Source of the DNA: Atlanticothrix silvestris CENA357
Lineage (GTDB): Bacteria > Cyanobacteriota > Cyanobacteriia > Cyanobacteriales > Nostocaceae
Length of the DNA: 64,000 nt
NCBI RefSeq assembly: GCF_016056295.1
Contig: NZ_JAECZB010000003.1
Coordinates: 111,897 to 175,896, forward strand
Direction: 5' to 3'
Positions 25,321 to 34,322 of the stretch are shown here, in pieces. Position 1 is the stretch's first letter; each line of letters opens with the position of its first letter. The notes under the pieces are model-generated. The model saw nothing but the letters and a program-made list of their open reading frames with translations, was not told where the DNA came from and searched no databases. A program made the translations under genes and the position numbers.

Positions 25321-25555
25321 AGAATTGGTATGACCACGGTGATTCTGTTAAAAAATGGTGTAATGATTGCTGATTTTCTAAACCTACTACCTTGGCTATT
25401 TCTGGTAAAGATTTCCTTTTTATCTCTGATATCATTCCCAAATGTAAATCTCGGAAATTTTCAAAACTCCTAACTTCTGGAAATATGTTTTGGTAGATTG
25501 CATAATACTCGTCCACAAATTTTATGCTGGGTTTGGGGCTTCTTGGCTGTGTCAT
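25271..25555 (-). pseudogene. IS701-type transposase, N-terminal relic
   Basis: From ATG 25555 the frame reads TQPRSPKPSIKFVDEYYAIY, then RDLHLGMISEIKRKSLPEIA, KVVGLENQQSLHHFLTESPW. This is the conserved N-terminus of IS701-family DDE transposases. Similarity ends after ESPW and the frame closes about 20 codons later, so some 300 residues with the catalytic triad are missing. An in-frame upstream extension to 25627 is open but not family-like. Confidence 0.75.
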
Positions 25556-25761
25556 CCTCCCCTCCTGCCTTTCAGACTTCTTTTCTGATTTTACTCTTCC
25601 CCGAGTGACAAAAGAAAGGTTAGCCATAGGTCAATCTTTATGCCGATGCTGGTGATAAAGATTCCAACTTTCTCTGTAACTTTAGGCTGATGTAAGTAGC
25701 AATAGATTTAATTAACCTTGTATCATTGACTGCCTAAGCGTTACTGTGAGGATATTTGCAG

Positions 25762-26283
25762 ATGGCATCTCAGTTCAACTTGGAAAAAGTTAATGTACCT
25801 GAAATTGTCGAAGGTCTGACAGCAATAATTTTGTCACCCATAATTCTTCCGGTTGCGGAAGCTATGAAACAGCCTTTAGTTCAAAATGTCATCAAAGAAA
25901 GTATAGTTCTGTCTGAAAAGTATCAAGAATCAGTTACAGAAGCAACACAGGTTTGGAACAATGTAACGGCTGATGTGACTAGAGAAAGGCGAGAACAATT
26001 TAGGTATAGAACTTACCAAGCCTACCCTGATGGTAAATCGCAAGTAGCTCAGGATTTGATAAATGTGATGTCTGATTTCAATACAGATGTCAAACAAATG
26101 ACAAATGGTATGGCAGATTTACGTTTGTTAGTACCTTTAGCTCTCAGCATACTTGCTATCCGACAAGTGTTAGTGAAGGGACTAGAATTAGAAGATATCC
26201 CTTGGTATATATTGGCTTGGTTTGCCTTTGATAGTTTTGTAAAACTTAACAATACAACCGAATCACAGCCAACAATTTATTAA
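25762..26283 (+). CDS. DUF5132-like membrane-associated protein
   Basis: A 173-aa protein from ATG 25762, with GAGGA 9 nt upstream. The N-terminal half resembles DUF5132: a hydrophobic stretch LTAIILSPIILPVAEAMKQP followed by VIKESIVLSEKYQESVTEAT. The C-terminal half has another hydrophobic pair (LRLLVPLALSILAIRQVLV and WYILAWFAFDSFVKL) seen in small proteins that accompany HMA-domain/P-type ATPase genes in cyanobacteria. It starts the locus with the P-type ATPase 148 bp downstream. Probable role: accessory or regulatory membrane partner of that pump, by context only. Confidence 0.6.
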   Translation: MASQFNLEKVNVPEIVEGLTAIILSPIILPVAEAMKQPLVQNVIKESIVLSEKYQESVTEATQVWNNVTADVTRERREQFRYRTYQAYPDGKSQVAQDLINVMSDFNTDVKQMTNGMADLRLLVPLALSILAIRQVLVKGLELEDIPWYILAWFAFDSFVKLNNTTESQPTIY

Positions 26284-26430
26284 AAGATTAGCTACATTTA
26301 CTTAATTGAGAACTTTAGAAGTCTTAATAGTAAATGTTATTAAAAATGAAACCTATGAAAACTATAATTAAAAGGTAGATTGATTTAATTTTTATAGTTA
26401 TTCAGGGGTATAACAGGAGTTACGATCGCT

Positions 26431-29400
26431 GTGATTCAGGCAATACATACCAAGGTCAAAGGGAGAGCTAGATACAAAATCGAAGAACTTTACCGTTCAG
26501 CATCTTTGAAAAGATATTTAGAGCGATCGCTTGCGAATTATCCAGAAATTATTCAAGTTTCTGCGAATCCTCTAACCAGTAATATTCTTGTCTTTTTCAA
26601 TCCAGAAACTAGCATTCATGAAATTGGATTTTTAATTGACAAGACTGTATTAGATTATAAAAAAAAATCTCAATTAATCCACTTAAATTCAGGAAAATTA
26701 ACCAAGGTTTCCAAACCAAATAAACAATCTGTTATCCATGCACAAGAACAAAGAGCAGAAAACTGGCATTTAATGGCAGCAGATAGCACCCTAGAGGCAC
26801 TTAATACTTCTAAAGTGTCAGGATTATCTCATGAATCTGCTACAGCCAATCTGCATAAGTATGGTTACAATGCTTTATCAGAAACAAAAACACGCTCTGA
26901 TTTAAGCATCTTCATTGATCAGTTTAAATCTCTACCAGTCGCTTTATTAAGTGTTGCTGCTGGAGTTTCCATCTTCACCGGGGGATTAATCGATGCTGTA
27001 GTGATTATGGGTGTTGTCGGTCTGAATGCGGCAATTGGGTATGCTACAGAAAGTCAATCAGAAAAAATTATTCAATCTCTTAAAAATCATGGGCAAACCT
27101 CAGCTGAGGTAATTAGAGATAGCAACCAGATAGAAATCTCTACAGAAAATGTCGTTTTGGGAGATGTTTTAATTCTCCAACCCGGTAGTTATGTAGCAGC
27201 AGATGCCCGATTGATCGAAGCTGATAATTTGAGTGTGGATGAGTCTGCTTTGACTGGTGAGAGCATCCCCATTACTAAAAATACTGCATCTTTGACTGAT
27301 AAAGATGTGCCATTAGGCGATCGCCTGAACATGATCTATAAGGGAACTTTGATCACTGGTGGTCAAGGACTGGCTGTAGTTGTAGCCACAGGTAAATTTA
27401 CCGAAATGGGCAAAATTCAGCAATTAGTAGGTGAAGCAACTGCCACAGAAACCCCCCTAGCCAGACAACTAGATGAAGTAGGCGGTCAACTCGTTTTAAT
27501 TGGTATGGGAATCTGCGGTCTGGTCTTTAGTTTGGGATTGCTGCGGGGATATGGTTTAGTGCAAATGCTGAAATCATCCATATCTTTGGCTGTGGCTGCG
27601 GTTCCTGAAGGACTACCAACAATTGCAACTACAACTTTGGCTTTAGGTATCCGAGACATGAGGAGAAATAACGTCCTCGTTCGGACTCTAAGCGCCGTGG
27701 AAGCTTTGGGATCGGTGCAAACAATTTGCCTAGATAAAACCGGGACACTGACAGAAAACCAAATGTCTGTAGTGGAGATAGAGACAGACACCCGCCACAT
27801 TCAAGTCTTGAATGGTGAATTTATTGCTGGGTCAGAAAATATTAATCCCTATACCTTTGATCAACTATTAAAGCTGATTCATGTATCGGTATTGTGTAAT
27901 GAAAGTGAAGTCAGCCAACAAGAAGATGGTGAATATATAGTTACAGGTTCAGCCACAGAAAATGCCTTGATTTATATGGCAATTAGTGCTGGGGTGAACG
28001 TAATTGAACTCAGACAAAAGTATCCTCTGCTGCACACCAACCTGCGATCAGAAAATCGTAACCTCATGAGTACGATTCATGAGAGTCATAATCATCAATT
28101 TGTCGCTGTTAAAGGTAGTCCCGCAGAAGTCATTCAGATATCTCAAAATTGGGTCAAAAATGGGCAAATAGTGCCTTTGACAGCAGAAGACAGGCAAGCA
28201 ATTGAAATAGAAAACGATCGCATGGCAGGTAAGGCGCTGCGGGTGTTAGGCATAGCTTACAGTCATATTGATGACCTGAATACTGGCAATAATTATGAGT
28301 CAGACTTAATTTGGCTGGGTCTTGTGGGAATGGCAGACCCAATTAGAAAAAGTGCCAAACAATTAATAGCTGATTTTCATCAAGCAGGTATTGACACAGT
28401 GATGATTACCGGCGATCAAAGTCCAACTGCTTATGCGATCGCTAAACAATTAGAATTAAACCGAGATCCCCAACTGGAAATTCTTGATTCCACTAACCTC
28501 AGCGACCTTACGCCGGAGGCTTTGACAGCACTCAGCGACAAAGTAGACGTTTTTGCCCGCATTAGTCCTAGCAATAAACTGCAAATCGTCCAAGCTTTGC
28601 AAGCAGCGGGAAAAGTAGTCTCCATGACTGGTGATGGTATCAACGATGCACCCGCACTCAAAGCGGCACAGGTTGGTGTAGCTATGGGTAAAGGAGGAAC
28701 CGATGTAGCGCGGGAGGTAGCAGATATCGTCCTAGAAGACGACAGGTTAGAAACAATGATGATTGCCGTCAGTCGGGGACGGACAATCTACAACAACATC
28801 AGAAAATCTGTGCATTTCCTCCTAGCCACAAATCTCAGTGAAATTATGGTGATGACTACCGCCACCGCAGTTGGTTTGGGTGAACCTTTAAACGCCATCC
28901 AACTTTTATGGCTAAATTTGGTAACTGATATTTTCCCTGGTTTGTCTCTAGCTATGGAAGCACCAGAACCCGACGTTTTGAGTCAACCACCCCGCAATCC
29001 TGACGAACCAATTATTAAAAACTCCGATTTTGGCAGAATTGCGTTTGAGTCAGCCACATTATCTGTCAGCACCTTAGCAGCTTATAGTTACGGCATTTCT
29101 AGATATGGCATTAGCCCCCAAGCCAGCACCATTGCCTTTATGGGTTTGACATCAGGACAACTCCTACATACTATTAGCTGCCGTTCAGAAAAACACAGCT
29201 TATTCAATTCAGCAAAACTGCCGAATAATGCTTATTTAAACGCTGCGGTAACAGGTTCTTTTGCTATACAACTCCTAGCTATCATTGTCCCACCACTTCG
29301 GAGTCTTTTAAAGATTACACCACTTAATTTTATAGATGGCGCTGTGATTGCAGGTAGTGCTTTAGTGCCTTTACTTGTAAATGAAAGCACAAAGAACATT

Positions 29401-29445
29401 AACCAAAGTGAACATCTTGCTTTACCAACTAAACTTCAGACTTAG
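26431..29445 (+). CDS. Ca2+-type (P2) cation-transporting P-type ATPase with HMA-like N-terminus
   Basis: 1004 aa, starting at GTG 26431. The first 80 residues form an HMA-like ferredoxin fold without the CxxC metal site (AIHTKVKGRARYKI; VSANPLTSNILVFF). Then comes a cation-ATPase N-terminal domain and the P-ATPase core: actuator TGES (275-278), PEGL in helix M4 (392-395, as in Ca2+/Mn2+-type pumps), phosphorylation site DKTGTLTE (Asp435) and hinge GDGINDAP (from 734). The C-terminal helices include LLWLNLVTDIFPGLSLAME. PEGL rather than CPC argues against a heavy-metal P1B pump despite the HMA-like extension. The divergent MetK gene starts 41 nt after its stop, so the two are probably co-transcribed. 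Confidence 0.88.
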   Translation: MIQAIHTKVKGRARYKIEELYRSASLKRYLERSLANYPEIIQVSANPLTSNILVFFNPETSIHEIGFLIDKTVLDYKKKSQLIHLNSGKLTKVSKPNKQSVIHAQEQRAENWHLMAADSTLEALNTSKVSGLSHESATANLHKYGYNALSETKTRSDLSIFIDQFKSLPVALLSVAAGVSIFTGGLIDAVVIMGVVGLNAAIGYATESQSEKIIQSLKNHGQTSAEVIRDSNQIEISTENVVLGDVLILQPGSYVAADARLIEADNLSVDESALTGESIPITKNTASLTDKDVPLGDRLNMIYKGTLITGGQGLAVVVATGKFTEMGKIQQLVGEATATETPLARQLDEVGGQLVLIGMGICGLVFSLGLLRGYGLVQMLKSSISLAVAAVPEGLPTIATTTLALGIRDMRRNNVLVRTLSAVEALGSVQTICLDKTGTLTENQMSVVEIETDTRHIQVLNGEFIAGSENINPYTFDQLLKLIHVSVLCNESEVSQQEDGEYIVTGSATENALIYMAISAGVNVIELRQKYPLLHTNLRSENRNLMSTIHESHNHQFVAVKGSPAEVIQISQNWVKNGQIVPLTAEDRQAIEIENDRMAGKALRVLGIAYSHIDDLNTGNNYESDLIWLGLVGMADPIRKSAKQLIADFHQAGIDTVMITGDQSPTAYAIAKQLELNRDPQLEILDSTNLSDLTPEALTALSDKVDVFARISPSNKLQIVQALQAAGKVVSMTGDGINDAPALKAAQVGVAMGKGGTDVAREVADIVLEDDRLETMMIAVSRGRTIYNNIRKSVHFLLATNLSEIMVMTTATAVGLGEPLNAIQLLWLNLVTDIFPGLSLAMEAPEPDVLSQPPRNPDEPIIKNSDFGRIAFESATLSVSTLAAYSYGISRYGISPQASTIAFMGLTSGQLLHTISCRSEKHSLFNSAKLPNNAYLNAAVTGSFAIQLLAIIVPPLRSLLKITPLNFIDGAVIAGSALVPLLVNESTKNINQSEHLALPTKLQT

Positions 29446-29486
29446 CCAGTAGTCGTCAGCTATTTTGATAGCCAAGGTGAGTAATT

Positions 29487-30671
29487 ATGAAAAAAGACTT
29501 CATGTTTACATCTGAATCAGTCACCGAGGGACATCCTGATAAACTTTGCGATCAAATTAGTGATGCGATCGTAGATCGTTTTTTGCAACAAGACCCTTAT
29601 TCTAGGGTAATTACAGAATGTGCAGTATCTACAGGCATAGTTTTTATAGCTGCCAGATTTGAACCTAACAGCAACGTAGATTTTACTAATGTAGCGAGAC
29701 AGGTAATTGAAGAAGTTGGTTACAAACAAAAAGAATTTAATGGTAAAACCTGTAGCATTTTAACTAGTCTTAGAGAATTACCTACTAAAAAACATCATTT
29801 ATTTGATGAAAGAACTCTTTCGGATCAAGAGATAGAGCAAATTACTGTCACCAATCAAGCAACGGTATTTGGATTTGCGTGTAATCAAACTTCTGCTCTC
29901 ATGCCTATGCCAATATGGCTAGCCCACAAATTAGCCAGACAAATTAGTCAAGTTAGATCCCAACAAATACTCTCATATCTGACTCCCGATGGCAAAACCC
30001 AAGTAGGAGTTGAATATAAAAATCGCCGACCTGATAGAATCCATAGTATTACAGTGATTGCCAGTCAAAATAAATCATCAAAACCTGCTTTACAGCAATT
30101 ACAAGATGATATTAAAGAAGCTGTAATTTACCCTATTTTTGAGGATGAAGAAATTAAACCGGATAAAAACACAAGAATATTTATCAATCCTGATGGGCCA
30201 TTTATTAAAGGAGGGCCTGCTGTTCATTCCGGGTTAACTGGCCGAAAAAACGCTATAGATACTTATGGCGAATACTCCAAGCATAGTGGTTCAGCATTAA
30301 GTGGCAAAGACCCCATTAGAATAGACAGAGTCGGAGCCTATATTGCTCGTTATGCAGCTAAAAATATAGTTGCTGCTAAACTTGCTGATGAATGTGAAGT
30401 ACAGCTAAGTTACTCTATAGGACTTGCTCGACCTGTGAGCATCCAGGTAGAAACTTTTGGTACAGGCAAAGTTTCTGATGAAGAAATTACGATTCTTCTA
30501 GACAAGCATTTTGATTTTCGCCTAGCAGGTATAATTAAACAATTTAATTTAAGATATTTGCCTTCACTAACTCAAGGCAGTTTTTATAAAAAACTTGCTG
30601 CCTATGGTCATGTAGGCAGAATAGATATAGAACTTCCTTGGGAAAAATTAGATAAAATTGATGTTTTTTAA
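29487..30671 (+). CDS. Divergent MetK-family protein (S-adenosylmethionine synthetase paralogue)
   Basis: 394 aa, full MetK length and clearly homologous from GHPDK (15-19) to AAYGHVGR. Against remembered E. coli MetK, the ATP/phosphate-side residues are kept: His16, Asp18, Lys19, Glu44, Lys170, Arg253-Lys254, Lys274 and Asp280. The methionine-side and loop residues are not: Glu55 is Arg57, Gln98 is Leu, the GAGDQG loop reads VTNQAT (Asp118 to Asn123), Asp238 is His247 in GGPAVHSGLTGRK, and Lys269 is Arg278. Housekeeping cyanobacterial MetK keeps all of these. So this is a paralogue with altered substrate or none. Sits 41 nt behind the P-type ATPase. Family certain; activity unknown. Confidence 0.85.
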   Translation: MKKDFMFTSESVTEGHPDKLCDQISDAIVDRFLQQDPYSRVITECAVSTGIVFIAARFEPNSNVDFTNVARQVIEEVGYKQKEFNGKTCSILTSLRELPTKKHHLFDERTLSDQEIEQITVTNQATVFGFACNQTSALMPMPIWLAHKLARQISQVRSQQILSYLTPDGKTQVGVEYKNRRPDRIHSITVIASQNKSSKPALQQLQDDIKEAVIYPIFEDEEIKPDKNTRIFINPDGPFIKGGPAVHSGLTGRKNAIDTYGEYSKHSGSALSGKDPIRIDRVGAYIARYAAKNIVAAKLADECEVQLSYSIGLARPVSIQVETFGTGKVSDEEITILLDKHFDFRLAGIIKQFNLRYLPSLTQGSFYKKLAAYGHVGRIDIELPWEKLDKIDVF

Positions 30672-30781
30672 CATTTAGGACTATGGCGCATTTTCATACT
30701 CACTGCATCTGTTCTTTTTCTCAGCGTTCTTTGCGCCTCCTGCGGTTCAAAAGTTATTTATAATAATTAATCAACATCATT

Positions 30782-30810
30782 GTGGGAATGGGCATTTCGC
30801 CCACTCCCAC
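30782..30810. terminator. Bidirectional terminator between MetK-like and hemerythrin genes
   Basis: GTGGGAATGGGC and GCCCACTCCCAC form a 12-bp stem with one mismatch around ATTTC, followed at some distance by TTTTTT. It lies between convergent stop codons. Confidence 0.7.
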
Positions 30811-30842
30811 GATTAGCTATTTTTTACAAAAACTAACTAATT

Positions 30843-31889
30843 CTACTTAACTGCCTGCTTACCTAATCTCTCTTGAATTTTGGCTTTAGCAGCTTTAAAT
30901 TGTGTAGCCATTTGCTCAGTTTGATCAGAGCTTAAATTATTGCGAATTGCAGCAAACATTGTGCTTTCTTCTTGACGAATATGATCGCCAACAGCATCCA
31001 TCAACTGTTTGACTTTATCTTTAAATTGAGAGGTAGAAGGGCTAAGAGCCTTAATCTCCTCTAACATGCGCTTCATTTCGGCTTGTTCGTCAAACAATTC
31101 TTGGGTGTCATTCTCACCATAAAAAGAACGCACTCTTGGGTAGACCACTTCTTCTTCAGCTTCAGCGTGAGCAGTTAAATCTTTGTAGATTTGACCGAAG
31201 TATTCTTGAATCTTTTGGGAATCGTTGCTTTGCAACAGTTCGGTAAACAGAATATTAACTTTGTTATGATCCATGCGGATAACATCTTGGATATTCATAT
31301 CCTGTTTGTCAGAGCCTTGGGTAACAGCGCTACCTACCGCACCACTAAATGCAGCCATAGCATCTTGGACTCTTGCCCAAATTCCTTGATCTGCATCTTG
31401 TCCAGTCAATTCACGAACACCCAAAATCTCTAGAATACCTTTGAGTTGTTCTTGGTGAGCGCGGTTTTCAAAGTTAACGGTATTTAAAGGGGTAATTGCT
31501 GCCATCACATCAGCACCAACTTTTTGTGCTGCCTTATGTACAGTTATTCCACTCATTACTTGCTGATGTTTTAGCAATTCGTGCTGAAATACTTTTTCAT
31601 ACAAGCTTAATTCAGAGCCTTGCATGAGTTGGCGGATTTTTTCCACCATTTCTTGAATTGTATTTCTTGGCTGTTTTTGGATGCCATACTGAACAATTAC
31701 AGTTTCCAAAATGCCCAAGTTCTTTTGATCATCATCGAGCATCTTCCGAATACGATCAGAGATTTCACTATCAGTTGATTGCCTCGAAAACAGTTGTTCA
31801 TTTTCAATGATTAACTGCTGAACTAATTTAATATCCGCTAGTTTTTCAGCAATAGCATTGCGTTTTGTATCATCTAAAGTAGATACCAT
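30843..31889 (-). CDS. Hemerythrin/HHE domain-containing protein
   Basis: A 348-aa soluble all-helical protein. The C-terminal half is an HHE domain with the expected metal ligands in order: IRMDHNKVN, LTAHAEAEEEVVYP and VGDHIRQEES. The N-terminal half has another helical bundle with its own His motifs (QHELLKHQQVM and ITVHKAAQ), possibly a degenerate duplicate or ferritin-like bundle. Such proteins bind a di-iron centre and sense or scavenge O2, NO or peroxide. It is convergent with the P-type ATPase/MetK-like pair. A stress-related link is inferred from context. Confidence 0.85.
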   Translation of the reverse strand: MVSTLDDTKRNAIAEKLADIKLVQQLIIENEQLFSRQSTDSEISDRIRKMLDDDQKNLGILETVIVQYGIQKQPRNTIQEMVEKIRQLMQGSELSLYEKVFQHELLKHQQVMSGITVHKAAQKVGADVMAAITPLNTVNFENRAHQEQLKGILEILGVRELTGQDADQGIWARVQDAMAAFSGAVGSAVTQGSDKQDMNIQDVIRMDHNKVNILFTELLQSNDSQKIQEYFGQIYKDLTAHAEAEEEVVYPRVRSFYGENDTQELFDEQAEMKRMLEEIKALSPSTSQFKDKVKQLMDAVGDHIRQEESTMFAAIRNNLSSDQTEQMATQFKAAKAKIQERLGKQAVK

Positions 31890-32146
31890 TTGGAGTGTCT
31901 CCTCGGAAAAGTGTTCATATCATTGCTCTTTTAAGATTGACATACCTTTAATGAAATTTCCCTCTTTCTTTTGAACGATTACTTCGTAACTCTAGATATA
32001 AAAACGACCATTTTTATCATCAACATTTATACTTACTCTTTTAGATAGATCCCTATTTCATCTGTACTCCACCGCCAGATAGATAAAATTTTAAGATTAG
32101 TTTCTTACATTGACTCAAGGATATTCAAACAGGAGATTCACTCATA

Positions 32147-32887
32147 ATGCCCGACAGTCCTGATCTAGGAGAACAGGCGCTGAATAAAGCCGCAGAAATA
32201 GGTTTATCTAGCCAATTAGATGAAGTAGAAAATTTAGATGTAGATATTAAAACTAATCCACTTAAATTAATGCAAGGAGAGGTAGATGCAGTAACCATTG
32301 AAGGTGACGGTTTGGTCATGCAAAAAGACCTCCGTATGGAGGAAATGGATATGAAAATTAGTGGTGTTGCGATCAATCCTCTCAGCGTGGCTTTCGGCAA
32401 AATTGAACTTACCAAACCTACTGCTGGTACTGCACGAGTGGTTTTGACTGAGGCTGATATTAATCGTGCCTTTAACTCTGAATATATTCGCTCAAAACTT
32501 CAAAGTCAGAAAATAAACGTCAATGGCCAACCTGTGACCATCGCACCCCAACATGTAGAGTTTTGCCTACCTGGTGAAAACAAAGTGGCATTAAATGCCG
32601 AGATACTTCTACAAGAAACAGGCGAAACACAACAAGTTGCCTTTTCAGCAATACCCCGTATTAATGCTAATGGACAAACAGTTTCTCTAGAAAATATTGA
32701 ATATAGCGAAAGCGAAGAAATCTCACCAGAATTGACAAAAGCTTTAACCGAGCAAACTAGCGAAATTTTGAATTTGAGTAACTTCGATTTAGAAGGTATG
32801 AGCCTGCAAGTTAAAAAACTAGAGCTAGAAGCAGGCAAACTAACACTGCAAGCTGAAGCTTACGTCGAAAAAATTCCCTCCGCTTAA
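32147..32887 (+). CDS. DUF2993 (LmeA-like) lipid-binding protein
   Basis: A 246-aa DUF2993 protein without a signal peptide. Characteristic features are the alternating beta-strands NLDVDIKTNPLKLMQGEVDA and VTIEGDGLVMQKDLRMEEM, and a C-terminal strand set LSNFDLEGMSLQVKKLELEA. DUF2993 resembles the phospholipid-binding LmeA of actinobacteria, and many cyanobacteria carry several copies. Here the absence of a leader suggests a cytosolic or membrane-peripheral role. It is followed 17 nt later by the DUF2231 membrane gene, so they form an operon. Confidence 0.8.
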   Translation: MPDSPDLGEQALNKAAEIGLSSQLDEVENLDVDIKTNPLKLMQGEVDAVTIEGDGLVMQKDLRMEEMDMKISGVAINPLSVAFGKIELTKPTAGTARVVLTEADINRAFNSEYIRSKLQSQKINVNGQPVTIAPQHVEFCLPGENKVALNAEILLQETGETQQVAFSAIPRINANGQTVSLENIEYSESEEISPELTKALTEQTSEILNLSNFDLEGMSLQVKKLELEAGKLTLQAEAYVEKIPSA

Positions 32888-32904
32888 ACACAGGATACTA
32901 AATA

Positions 32905-33459
32905 ATGGAAACTACAGATACACAAACAACTTCGGCTTCTTCCCCTTTCCCAAATATTCCACCAATTATTGAAAGTAACGACAGTGAGTATCGTGATACT
33001 GGTGTACCTAGTACAGTTGCGATCGCCGGACATCCTCTACACCCCCTGAGTGTCATTTTTCCCATAGCCTTTTTAGCCGCAGCCTTAGGAAGTGACTTCG
33101 GCTATTGGTTAACTCGTGATTTTTTCTGGGCTAGGGCTTCTTTATGGTTAATCGGGCTGGGATTAGCTGGAGGTGTGATAGCAGCAGCGATCGGCCTAAG
33201 TGATTTTGTGAAAATTGAACGAGTTCGCAAGCGTAGTGCTGGTTGGGCGCATTTAATTCTTAATGTTTCTCTACTCGTTTTAACACTCGTCAACTTTCTT
33301 CTTCGTATAGGCGACGCTGAAGCACGTATCCTACCTTGGGGATTAGCAATTTCGCTGATTGTTGGTACACTAACTAGCCTTTCCGGTTGGTTCGGCGCTG
33401 AACTCTCTTATCGCCACAAAATTGGTGTGGTGGGTGCTGGTAGCAGACGATATCCATAA
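32905..33459 (+). CDS. DUF2231 membrane protein
   Basis: A 184-aa protein with a soluble N-terminus and four membrane helices. The DUF2231 signature IAGHPLHPLSVIFPIAFLAA lies at the first helix; later come IGLGLAGGVIAAAIGLSDF and LSGWFGAELSYRH. In this family the His in GHPLHP and the C-terminal histidine suggest heme or metal binding. Downstream partner of the DUF2993 gene. Its TAA stop is the first triplet of a heptamer repeat array (33457-33490). Confidence 0.85.
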   Translation: METTDTQTTSASSPFPNIPPIIESNDSEYRDTGVPSTVAIAGHPLHPLSVIFPIAFLAAALGSDFGYWLTRDFFWARASLWLIGLGLAGGVIAAAIGLSDFVKIERVRKRSAGWAHLILNVSLLVLTLVNFLLRIGDAEARILPWGLAISLIVGTLTSLSGWFGAELSYRHKIGVVGAGSRRYP

Positions 33460-33490
33460 TTCGTAATTCGTAATTCGTAATTCGTAATTA
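33457..33490. repeat. TAATTCG heptamer tandem repeat starting at a stop codon
   Basis: Nearly five copies of TAATTCG; the first TAA is the stop codon of the DUF2231 gene. Same heptamer (either strand) as at 11445 and 46117. Confidence 0.9.
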
Positions 33491-33501
33491 AGATCTTAGT
33501 A

Positions 33502-33524
33502 GAGACGGCGATTTATCGCGTCTC
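33502..33524. repeat. GAGACG...CGTCTC dispersed palindrome
   Basis: GAGACG and CGTCTC enclose a second inverted pair CGAT/ATCG, forming a near-perfect hairpin. This short palindrome is a well-known dispersed type in Nostocales. It could end the DUF2993-DUF2231 transcript. Confidence 0.6.
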
Positions 33525-33599
33525 GTCAACTAGATTACGAATTATTGAGAGAGGTCAGTGCAGAGATTAAAATTTTCCTTAGTCTCAAGCCTGACAATA

Positions 33600-34010
33600 A
33601 TGCTCTCAAACCGTAAGCAAGGAATATTTATTATCCTGTCTCTACTAATCGTTGTAGTGATGGGTTTTTTCTTTAAGTACTACACTGGTCTTGCCCATCA
33701 ATGGTTCAATAATTACGGAGCAGCTATATTTTACGAAATATTTTGGTGCTTATTCGCGTTTTGGTTTTTTAGGAGCCGAATAGCTGTAAAGCAAATTCCT
33801 ATATGGGTTTTTTTCATAACCTTTATCCTAGAATTTTTGCAACTTTGGCATCCACCATTATTGCAAGAAATTCGCGTTACATTTATAGGTAAATGGTTGC
33901 TGGGTACTACCTTTGCTTGGTGGGATTTTCCTCATTATTTATTGGGTTGTATTTTAGGTTGGTTGTGGCTGCGACAGTTACAGAAAATAGGTCATGCAAA
34001 AAAAAGTTAA
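33600..34010 (+). CDS. DUF2809 family membrane protein
   Basis: 136 aa from ATG 33600 (a GTG 42 nt upstream is an alternative start). Four hydrophobic helices with the family landmarks [20 protein letters not shown] near the first loop, [12 protein letters not shown], and [20 protein letters not shown]. This fits the DUF2809 family of small membrane proteins of unknown function. Its last 17 nt overlap the start of the DUF167 gene, so the pair is translationally linked. Confidence 0.8.
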   Translation: MLSNRKQGIFIILSLLIVVVMGFFFKYYTGLAHQWFNNYGAAIFYEIFWCLFAFWFFRSRIAVKQIPIWVFFITFILEFLQLWHPPLLQEIRVTFIGKWLLGTTFAWWDFPHYLLGCILGWLWLRQLQKIGHAKKS

Positions 34011-34221
34011 AGTTAAACCTAACTCAAAACAGCAAAAGATTGCAGAACAACCTGATGGTAGCCTGATTGTACATTTAAAATCTCCACCAGTAGATGGTAA
34101 AGCGAATGAAGAGTTAATTAAACTACTATCTGAAAAATTTGATATGCCCAAATCTCATATCAGGATTAAGTTAGGTTTATCCTCTCGGCAAAAGTTGATT
34201 GAAATTGATACAGATATTTAA
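33994..34221 (+). CDS. DUF167 (YggU) family protein
   Basis: A 75-aa full-length DUF167 protein. Family hallmarks are [13 protein letters not shown], then [20 protein letters not shown] and [16 protein letters not shown]. The fold is known from YggU structures but the function is not established. Start ATG at 33994 lies inside the end of the DUF2809 gene in another frame. Confidence 0.9.
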   Translation: MQKKVKVKPNSKQQKIAEQPDGSLIVHLKSPPVDGKANEELIKLLSEKFDMPKSHIRIKLGLSSRQKLIEIDTDI

Positions 34222-34322
34222 CTATGGGAGTCTGAATTCAGGAGTTAGGAGTTTGCTATATTCTACCTCTTAAATAAATAAGTACCCCTCTCCCGATTCA
34301 TGCAAGCTAAATACATCTCAGC

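Noticed and set aside
26431..29445. Copper/heavy-metal P1B ATPase, suggested by the HMA-like N-terminus
   Set aside because: No CxxC in the extension and PEGL instead of CPC in helix M4; the core is of P2 type.
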